Shown here: positions 49,701 to 55,651 of the stretch, one piece after another
Layout: the number at the start of each line of letters is the position of its first letter
Position numbering within the stretch: the stretch's first letter is position 1
Origin: an uncultured Bacteroidales bacterium
Lineage (GTDB): Bacteria > Bacteroidota > Bacteroidia > Bacteroidales > UBA932
Direction of reading: 5' to 3'
Length of the DNA: 55,651 bases
Assembly (NCBI GenBank): GCA_900319375.1
Contig: ONOI01000008.1
Coordinates: 1 to 55,651, forward strand
Translations under genes and position numbers: made by a program
Notes under the pieces: model-generated
The model's database searches: none
What the model saw: the letters and a program-made list of their open reading frames with translations, nothing else
What the model was told of the DNA's origin: nothing

Positions 49701-51014
49701 ATGAATAGATTATATTTCATTATCCTTCTGGCGGCCGCCGTAGTACTTGCTTGCGAAAAGAAACCCTCGGTGCCGGAAGGCAACAAAACCGACCAAACTG
49801 AGCCCAAAGCCGTGGTCTCCCCTGAAGGCTGCATAGAGAACGATATCGTCTATGCATTCATGCAGTGCGGGCCCTACGAAAAGTTCGGCGCCAAAACCTG
49901 GTTCAAGGACCCGGTTGTAAGGGCCACTGCCGATGTGTACAACTGGAAAAACGACCACCCAAACGGCATCAAGGTTAGCTGGGACGGCAAAGCCGACGTT
50001 TCTGTGTCTCTCAGCCTCGGCGGCAAGGTGGTTTGGGAAGACACTGCGACTGGCGCAGATTCGTACACCTTCTCCGGTGTCATTCCCGGCGTAGAATATA
50101 CATATTCAGTGTCCGCCTCGGGATCGCCTGTAAAATCCGGCACATTTACCGCGACCGGCCAGGTACGTATGTTCGACATCCCTGGAAGCTGGAACTGGAG
50201 GGATATCGGCGGATGGAGCGGCCTTGACGGAAGGAAGATCCGTTACGGATGGGTCTTCCGCGGCGGAAGCCTCAACGGTAACTTTATCGGAGAAGACAGC
50301 AGCGCCGATGTGTACGACCACACTAAATACGAATGGTCTCCGGAAGCCCAGAAGGCTTGTGAGTATATAGGCATCAAGGCGGAGCTTGACCTCCGCGGAG
50401 ACCCGGATGACCCTGGTGTGAACGGAGCTGAGTACCTGAAACACACCGGGACGCTGCGACACTGCCAGATAGAAGGAGCCGAGTACAAATTCATTATGAC
50501 TGACCTCGGCTACCAGCATCCATTCGACAGATCTTCCGTCATACAGGGTGTAGCTTGGATTATCCATGAAGTCAAGAAAGGCAATCCCGTAGCCATTCAC
50601 TGTAAGAGCGGCGCAGACCGCACTGGCGCCATTATGGGCGTGATTGAAGGCCTGCTCGGTGTCAGCGAAGGCGATGTGGCAAGGGACTATGAGCTTACTT
50701 CCATATCCACCGAACTTCCCCAGCGCAACGTCAGATACGCTTCCGAGGTGGGCTCGAGCTCATACTTCCTTTCGAAGAAAAAAGGCATCTTTTCTTTAGA
50801 GCAGAGCACCTTCCACGACCAGTGCTACTTCTATCTGAACCAGTATTTCGACGATGTTCATATCAATGCCGACGACCTCGACTGGTTTATCAGATTCATG
50901 CTCCAGTGGGACGGTTTCCAGCGTCCCTCATACGCGAAGAACTACGAAAACAACAGCCTTGAGAGCGTCTATTCAATAGATACCGGCAGCGGGCTTCACA
51001 CATATGGTTTATAG
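49701..51014 (+). CDS. Lipoprotein with FN3-like and tyrosine-phosphatase domains (3)
   Basis: A 437-residue predicted lipoprotein (lipobox VVLACEK). FN3-like region (SGVIPGVEYTYSVSAS), then NWRDIGGW near residue 164, LDLRGDPDD and P-loop HCKSGADRTGA near 299 with the CX5R Cys and Arg. This is the third member of the family in the window and is more diverged from the other two (HCKSGADRTG against HCSLGRDRTG). I start at 49701 because the signal peptide begins there. First gene of the second arm; 3 nt before the next gene. Confidence 0.87.
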   Translation: MNRLYFIILLAAAVVLACEKKPSVPEGNKTDQTEPKAVVSPEGCIENDIVYAFMQCGPYEKFGAKTWFKDPVVRATADVYNWKNDHPNGIKVSWDGKADVSVSLSLGGKVVWEDTATGADSYTFSGVIPGVEYTYSVSASGSPVKSGTFTATGQVRMFDIPGSWNWRDIGGWSGLDGRKIRYGWVFRGGSLNGNFIGEDSSADVYDHTKYEWSPEAQKACEYIGIKAELDLRGDPDDPGVNGAEYLKHTGTLRHCQIEGAEYKFIMTDLGYQHPFDRSSVIQGVAWIIHEVKKGNPVAIHCKSGADRTGAIMGVIEGLLGVSEGDVARDYELTSISTELPQRNVRYASEVGSSSYFLSKKKGIFSLEQSTFHDQCYFYLNQYFDDVHINADDLDWFIRFMLQWDGFQRPSYAKNYENNSLESVYSIDTGSGLHTYGL

Positions 51015-51017
51015 TTT

Positions 51018-52475
51018 ATGAAACGCATATTCACTTTGTTCGCATTCGCGGCTCTTCTTTGCTCGTGTAACGATCTTCAGTTTCCTGATCTCCACTCATT
51101 GTTCGTCAATCAGGAGAAGACGGACACCACTGACACTCCGGACAATCCAGAACCGGAAGTAACCATTCCGGAGCAAACTGGAGACGACAAGCCGGGCGGC
51201 TATTCGTGGACCGGAGTGCAATACCAGTTCACGGAAAGCACGGACGTGATCGCCAATCCGGAAAGAGGTTTCATGAAGTATCAGGACTTCAAATCAGGGA
51301 CATCCGCCCTTAAAGTATCTTCAGTCAAAGCGCAAAGGGCGGAAGGTCGTACCCTTTATTATACGGGCTTTTACCTTACCGACTTCATGGAAGGAGACAT
51401 TTCCGAGTCGTTCCTTAAGAAGATCCAGGACACGATGGACGCCCTTCGTGCCGGCGGTGCAAAGTGTGTACTGCGTTTCGCTTACAAAGACAGCGAAAGC
51501 AAACATCCCTACGACCCCACAGAGGAGATAGTGATGCGTCATATTAAGCAGCTCAAGCCTATCCTTCAGAAGAACGAAGACGTTATCTTCGTAATGCAGG
51601 CGGGCTTCGTAGGCGTTTGGGGTGAGTGGTACTACACAGACAACTTCGTGTACCAGCCAAAATCCGATGAGGATTACCTTCCTCGCAAGAGGGTTACAGA
51701 GGCGCTGCTCGATGCGATGCCCGTGTCCCGTCAGGTCGAGATCCGTACCCCTCAGTTCAAGATGAGGATGTATGGACTTACCGTTAAGGATACCCTTACT
51801 GCCAAGACTGCCCACAAAGGCCAGACCCTCGACCGCCTCGCAGGCCACAACGACTGCTTCGGCGCCGCGGCAGACGACTGGGGAACCTTCGACAATGAGA
51901 CTAACGACCGCGAATTCTGGAAGGCGGAAACCCGCTATACGATTATGGGCGGCGAAACCTGCGCCGTCTCAGATTATTGCACCTGCAAGGCTTCAACCCA
52001 GGATATGGTCGATTATCACTGGACCTACCTCAATATCGACTATCGCAGCGAAGTCATCAACGGATGGAAGAGCAGCGGATGCTATAATGACATAGTAAAC
52101 AAGCTGGGATACCGTCTAGTGCTGGATAATGTGGAGCACAAGAAAGACGTGGAGGTCGGCAAGGATCTGGAGATTGCCATCAACTTCCACAACGACGGCT
52201 ACGCATCGCCTATGAACCCGCGCTTGGTGCAGATAGTATTCGTGGATTCGGCCGGCAAGAAGACCGTATTCCCCGTGGCTTCAGACCCCCGCAAATGGCA
52301 GCCCGGCCAGCATACAGTCCTCACTTCCATCAAGCTCCCGGCCGCAAAGGGAACAGTCTACATGAATCTTAGCGACCCCCTTCTTCCGAACAATCCGCTC
52401 TACAGCATAGCTTTCGCCAATAAGAACGTTTTCGACAGCGCCACCGGCTACAATAAACTGTTCGAGCTCAAATGA
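51018..52475 (+). CDS. DUF4874/DUF4832 lipoprotein (copy 2)
   Basis: A 485-residue predicted lipoprotein (lipobox LLCSCND), paralogous to 42702-44351. It shows NPERGFMKYQD, LYYTGFYLTDFM, VLRFAYKDS, VIFVMQAGFVGVWGEWYYT, IRTPQFKMRMYG, GHNDCFGAAADDWGTF and ETRYTIMGGETC. It lacks the N-terminal Ig-like region of copy 1. The barrel residues that look functional (Glu in WGEW, His/Asn/Asp/Cys in GHNDCFG) are kept in both, so both are probably active on related substrates. It overlaps the next gene by 4 nt. Confidence 0.85.
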   Translation: MKRIFTLFAFAALLCSCNDLQFPDLHSLFVNQEKTDTTDTPDNPEPEVTIPEQTGDDKPGGYSWTGVQYQFTESTDVIANPERGFMKYQDFKSGTSALKVSSVKAQRAEGRTLYYTGFYLTDFMEGDISESFLKKIQDTMDALRAGGAKCVLRFAYKDSESKHPYDPTEEIVMRHIKQLKPILQKNEDVIFVMQAGFVGVWGEWYYTDNFVYQPKSDEDYLPRKRVTEALLDAMPVSRQVEIRTPQFKMRMYGLTVKDTLTAKTAHKGQTLDRLAGHNDCFGAAADDWGTFDNETNDREFWKAETRYTIMGGETCAVSDYCTCKASTQDMVDYHWTYLNIDYRSEVINGWKSSGCYNDIVNKLGYRLVLDNVEHKKDVEVGKDLEIAINFHNDGYASPMNPRLVQIVFVDSAGKKTVFPVASDPRKWQPGQHTVLTSIKLPAAKGTVYMNLSDPLLPNNPLYSIAFANKNVFDSATGYNKLFELK

Positions 52476-53197
52476 GACTGAGAATTCTAGCGGTCGCAAT
52501 GATGGCTGTCTGTGTTGCAGTATCTTGCAATACGTCTTTAGTTAAGGGCTATTGGAAGCATCACACTCCCGACATCACTGACATCCGCGCGGCTGAAGAC
52601 GAGTTCGCGAAGTTCGCCGAACTCGCTGTGGCCGCGCCTGAGCAGGACGCCAAAGAAGAAATAGACCATCTGTTCGATTTGTTGAAAGCAGATGAAGTCG
52701 CATACTATGTCTACTCCGAATGGGTGGTCAAAGCTTTTTACTCCTACTCTTCTCCCTGCAGAAACTGTCCTTTATTCGTCTATTCGATGACACGCATACT
52801 CGGAGACGGAATCGTAGACGGATACGACGCCGAGTTATACTCGCGTTTTGTAACAGCCTGCCAGACAAATCACATCGGCAATAAACTTGTATTACCACCT
52901 CTTTCTGATCGGCTGGGAAATTCTGTTTCCATCGATCCCGGACAACCAATCCTCTTTATGGTCGTAGACTTGAGTTGCTCCAGTTGCATTAAAGCCCTAG
53001 AAAAGATGGCTTGCGTGCGTCCGGATGCGCGGCATATCGCCCTTTGCAGCGGCACTGGATTATTCCCTAAAGTGGGAGGATGGGAATATCTCAGATCGCA
53101 CGAGACAGAAGGCATCTACGATGTAAGTGCAGCACCGTTCTACTTCATTGCCAACGCAGACGGAATCATAGAAGAAACTTACACCAGAACAATATGA
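52472..53197 (+). CDS. Double-CxxC thioredoxin-like lipoprotein (copy 2)
   Basis: A 241-residue predicted lipoprotein (lipobox AVSCNTS), paralogous to 44351-45085. The N-terminal half has SPCRNCPLF near residue 93 and the C-terminal half DLSCSSCIKAL near 170, with cis-Pro-like SAAPFYFIANADG. Both CxxC motifs are kept in the two copies although the rest has diverged, which points to functional need. It follows the DUF4832 gene as in copy 1. ATGA overlap with the alkaline phosphatase gene. Confidence 0.7.
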   Translation: MRLRILAVAMMAVCVAVSCNTSLVKGYWKHHTPDITDIRAAEDEFAKFAELAVAAPEQDAKEEIDHLFDLLKADEVAYYVYSEWVVKAFYSYSSPCRNCPLFVYSMTRILGDGIVDGYDAELYSRFVTACQTNHIGNKLVLPPLSDRLGNSVSIDPGQPILFMVVDLSCSSCIKALEKMACVRPDARHIALCSGTGLFPKVGGWEYLRSHETEGIYDVSAAPFYFIANADGIIEETYTRTI

Positions 53198-54315
53198 AAA
53201 AAACTTTATGCCTGATTGCGGCCCTTGCGCTTTGCGCGGTAGCATGCAAAGAAAAAGACAGTCTTAAGTACTACAAGACTACTCGCACCTATGATATAGT
53301 GTCGGTGAAGGAGCCCGCTCAGGACGCGGATGTACGCAACGTCATCATCTTCATCGGCGACGGAATGGGCCTCGAGCAGGTAAGCTGCGGCTGGGTCCTC
53401 AACAAGGGTAAACTAAATCTTGACAACTTCCCCGTCGTGGGTCTTTCGCGCACCTGGTGCACGGATCGGCTGATCACGGATTCGGGCGCCGGCGGGACCG
53501 CGCTCGCGGCCGGTCAGAAGACCGCCGAGAGCCATGTCGGGACCGCGGCGGACGGCTCGGATCTGCCGAGCGTGCTGGTAAGTGCGCGCGAGCTCGGCAA
53601 GAAGACCGGAGTTGCCGTGACCTGCCATTTCGCAGACGCGACGCCGTGTGACTTCTGCTGCCACAACGTTTACCGCTATAACCAGGAAGACCTGATCGCC
53701 GACTACGTCGAGTGCGGGGTCGATTACCTTAGCGGCGGCGGCCTCGACTGGTTCACGACCAAGCGCACGGACGGGCGCGACATAACTAAGGAGATGGCCG
53801 CCGCGGGCTACAACGTAGCCCTCGACGAAGCGGCGCTGATGGGGGCTGAGCTGCCCGTTATCGGCATCCTCGCCCCGGACAACCTGCCCGTGGCCCAGCA
53901 GCGCGGCGAGCTTTTCCGCAATAGCGTGGCCCGTGGGCTCGAACTTCTCAGCGCGGACCCGGACGGCTTTGTAATGATGATCGAAGGCTCGTGTATCGAC
54001 GACTGGCTCCATGGGAACAATATCGGCCTGGCGATGGAAGAGCTGCTGGATTTCGACCGGACTATCGGCGACGTGCTTGAGTGGGCAGCGGCAGACGGCC
54101 ACACGCTCGTAGTTGTGACGGCCGACCATGCGACCGGCAGCCTCACCCTGCAAGACGGCGACCTTGCCGAAGGCCGCATCGGCGTTCAGTTCGGCAGCGA
54201 AGGCCATAACGGCATCGCTGTCCCCTTCTACGCCTGGGGTCCCGGCTCCCGCGCCTTTACGGGCATCCGTGAAAATGAAGATTTCGGAAAGTTAATCGCA
54301 TCGTTTGTTAAGTAA
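53194..54315 (+). CDS. Alkaline phosphatase (lipoprotein)
   Basis: A 373-residue member of the alkaline phosphatase superfamily with lipobox AVACKEK. Metal ligands and nucleophile are visible: FIGDGMG near residue 50, Ser in TDSGAGGTALAAG near 95, EGSCIDDWLHGNN and TADHATGSL, and GHNGIAVPFYAWG. It hydrolyses phosphate monoesters outside the cytoplasm. The start is ATG 53194, which overlaps the previous stop and begins the signal peptide; an upstream in-frame extension is not needed. Fourth phosphatase of the locus. Confidence 0.92.
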   Translation: MKKTLCLIAALALCAVACKEKDSLKYYKTTRTYDIVSVKEPAQDADVRNVIIFIGDGMGLEQVSCGWVLNKGKLNLDNFPVVGLSRTWCTDRLITDSGAGGTALAAGQKTAESHVGTAADGSDLPSVLVSARELGKKTGVAVTCHFADATPCDFCCHNVYRYNQEDLIADYVECGVDYLSGGGLDWFTTKRTDGRDITKEMAAAGYNVALDEAALMGAELPVIGILAPDNLPVAQQRGELFRNSVARGLELLSADPDGFVMMIEGSCIDDWLHGNNIGLAMEELLDFDRTIGDVLEWAAADGHTLVVVTADHATGSLTLQDGDLAEGRIGVQFGSEGHNGIAVPFYAWGPGSRAFTGIRENEDFGKLIASFVK

Positions 54316-54316
54316 T

Positions 54317-55228
54317 ATGACACAGAAGAAACACAACTGGCTGCTTTACGCCATCATCACTATGATAACATGGGGTATCTGGATGACTTTTTCAGACCCC
54401 ACTCTCGGAGAACTTTATCTGGGAATTCCCAAGGATTTCTCTTCCGAGATGGTATATGTAGTTTGGGCACTTTCGATGATTCCGTGCGCAATCTTCGCGC
54501 TCGCAAACATCAAGTTCAAACTGGACGTGAGGCCGAAGTCGGTTGCCCTGAGTATGGGTGTAGGACTTCTGGGAGCAGGCGGACAGCTGGTGCTGTTCCT
54601 CGCGCTCAAGTATGCTCCGTCGTACCTGGTGATGCCGATGATTTCGGTTGCCCCGATCGTAACCGTTATTCTGTCTTCTATCTTCCTTAAGGAGAAAGTC
54701 TCCAAGCTCGGCATCCTCGGAATCGTTCTGGCTTTCGTCGCAATTATATGCTTCGCTATCCCGAGCGACACCGAAGGCAGCGCCCAGGGCTGGCTCTGGA
54801 TTGTTCTCGCGGCAGTAGTCTTTATCTGCTGGGGTATCCAGGCCTTCGTGATGAAGCTCGCCAACAACCACACCCCCGACGCAGAGAGCGTGTTCGTCTA
54901 CATGGCAATCGCCGCAGTAGTTCTGATTCCGGTAGCCTTCCTTCTGAAGTCTCCTTCGGAGCTCACCGCCTTCGGCTGGGCCGCCCCCGCCAAGGTCTTC
55001 GGAGTCCAGATCCTCAACGCGATCGGCGCCTTCACCCTTGTCTACGCCAACCGCTACGGCAAGGCGATGGTCATCGCTCCCCTCGCAGACGCCTGCTCGC
55101 CTGTCATCTGCTGCCTGCTGTCGATCGTTCTTCTTCTGATTGCCCATCTGAACGCTCTTCCTACCATCTGGCAGATCTGCGGAATGATCTCCGCTATCTC
55201 CTGCGTGCTGATTTTCAGCCGGGAGTAA
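54317..55228 (+). CDS. DMT-superfamily (EamA-like) transporter
   Basis: A 303-residue membrane protein with about ten transmembrane segments in two EamA-like halves (TMITWGIWMTF; LVMPMISVAPIVTVILSSIFLKEKVS; VIAPLADACSPVICCLLSIVLLL). Such proteins export or import small metabolites or sugars. In the glycan locus it may carry a released sugar or a phosphate-free product across the inner membrane, but the substrate is not known. I start at 54317, the MTQKKHN Met, rather than 4 codons upstream. It is the last gene of the arm, 1 nt after the phosphatase. Confidence 0.85.
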   Translation: MTQKKHNWLLYAIITMITWGIWMTFSDPTLGELYLGIPKDFSSEMVYVVWALSMIPCAIFALANIKFKLDVRPKSVALSMGVGLLGAGGQLVLFLALKYAPSYLVMPMISVAPIVTVILSSIFLKEKVSKLGILGIVLAFVAIICFAIPSDTEGSAQGWLWIVLAAVVFICWGIQAFVMKLANNHTPDAESVFVYMAIAAVVLIPVAFLLKSPSELTAFGWAAPAKVFGVQILNAIGAFTLVYANRYGKAMVIAPLADACSPVICCLLSIVLLLIAHLNALPTIWQICGMISAISCVLIFSRE

Positions 55229-55247
55229 TTTTAGTTTAGACTTTTAG

Positions 55248-55335
55248 CGTGGTCTTCCTGCTATTATCTGGCAGGGAGACCACGTTTTCGCGGGTTTTTG
55301 CGGTCTCCCTGCTTAATTTTTGCAGGGAGACTACG
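55248..55335. repeat. Tandem inverted repeats with GCAGGGAGAC core
   Basis: Four related arms alternate in orientation: CGTGGTCTTCCTGC (55248-55261), GCAGGGAGACCACG (55271-55284), GCGGTCTCCCTGC (55300-55312) and GCAGGGAGACTACG (55322-55335). The first pair is a hairpin just after the transporter gene and could also end its transcript (TTTT follows). Confidence 0.75.
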
Positions 55336-55651
55336 TCGGACTCCGCATCACGGCGCCGAATTCCGGTTTGTTGGCGCGGATTGGTTGGTTTTTCCTCTTT
55401 CCGGCGCCATTTTTGGCATTTTTGGCGCGGATTTCGGCCTTTCCGCCAAGATGAAGCCAGACCACCCCTCTCAGAACGGCCTCTGAGGCCTCCAGTCTGG
55501 CTTCACAGGCCGATTTCGTCGTATGAAGCCAGCATACCCCTATCAGAATATTCTGTACGGCGTGTCGCCTGGCTTCATCTTGGCGAAACAGAACTAGAGG
55601 GCGTGAGTAGTGACTGTTTTCCTGCTAGTATTAGTATTTCCGCCAAGTAGC
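55336..55651. repeat. Intergenic TGAAGCCAG palindrome cluster, no gene seen
   Basis: CGCCAAGATGAAGCCAG (55444-55460) and CTGGCTTCATCTTGGCG (55569-55585) are perfect 17-bp inverted arms. Between them a TGAAGCCAGAC/GTCTGGCTTCA hairpin (55451-55505) and a second ATGAAGCCAG copy (55523-55532) share the following ACCCCTxTCAGAA. CGCCAAG begins again at 55641 as the window ends. The earlier part has repeated GGCGC stretches. I see no convincing gene. Confidence 0.7.

Noticed and set aside
55249-55650. 133-codon frame in the terminal repeat region
   Set aside because: It is built from inverted repeats and has no homology-like pattern; the repeats explain it.
55248-55651. CRISPR array
   Set aside because: Repeats are inverted, of unequal length and spacing, and no cas genes are near.

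Overview
The window comes from a member of the Bacteroidales, probably gut-associated. It has a SusC/SusD pair, a GH109 enzyme, many short SPII lipoproteins, a fimbrillin-like protein, Bacteroidetes-type promoters (TTTG, 18-20 nt, TAnnTTTG) and almost no Shine-Dalgarno sequences except a strong one before rpsU. Base composition is moderately GC-rich except for one AT-rich island.

Layout. (1) 0-16.6 kb is housekeeping core: the start of rng, a 29-residue COX24-type basic protein, HU, lon and ung. A long leftward run follows, read from high to low coordinates: rplU, rpmA, serS, ruvC, an outer-membrane barrel, a PASTA protein, an RluA-family synthase, lnt, coaD, a thioredoxin-like protein and a small RHH-like protein. 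Then come an archaeal-type ATPase and an aldo/keto reductase. (2) 16.6-20.6 kb is an AT-rich island between two perfect 23-bp copies of the 3' end of tRNA-Leu(UAG). It holds two lipoproteins, a membrane protein and a decayed toxin-antitoxin pair. No integrase is present. Degenerate att-like copies inside it, one carrying a duplicate of the aldo/keto reductase 3' end, suggest repeated insertion at one site. (3) 20.7-27.4 kb returns to core genes: a small OMP, a FISUMP-type lipoprotein, a sirtuin, a GSCFA protein, a CPA2 antiporter, a histidine acid phosphatase and rpsU.

(4) 27.4-55.2 kb is a large glycan-utilization locus. The leftward arm is pfkB kinase, clan GH-D alpha-galactosidase, two tyrosine-phosphatase-fold lipoproteins and GH109. 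The rightward arm is a DeoR/AgaR-type regulator, AgaS, GatZ/AgaZ, SusC, SusD, a DUF4874/DUF4832 lipoprotein, a double-CxxC lipoprotein, a frameshifted fimbrillin/propeller lipoprotein and a CE7 esterase. Two CBM9-like lipoproteins run leftward. A second rightward arm has a third phosphatase lipoprotein, second copies of the DUF4832 and double-CxxC genes, an alkaline phosphatase and a DMT transporter. GTTTCG/CGAAAC elements lie at the regulator promoter, the agaS promoter and upstream of the second arm, suggesting one regulon.

The genes together suggest capture of a GalNAc-containing glycan that also carries phosphate and ester groups, surface de-esterification and dephosphorylation, release of GalNAc, and catabolism through galactosamine-6-P, tagatose-6-P and tagatose-1,6-bisphosphate. 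The phosphorylated-substrate part is inference. The window ends in a cluster of intergenic inverted repeats.
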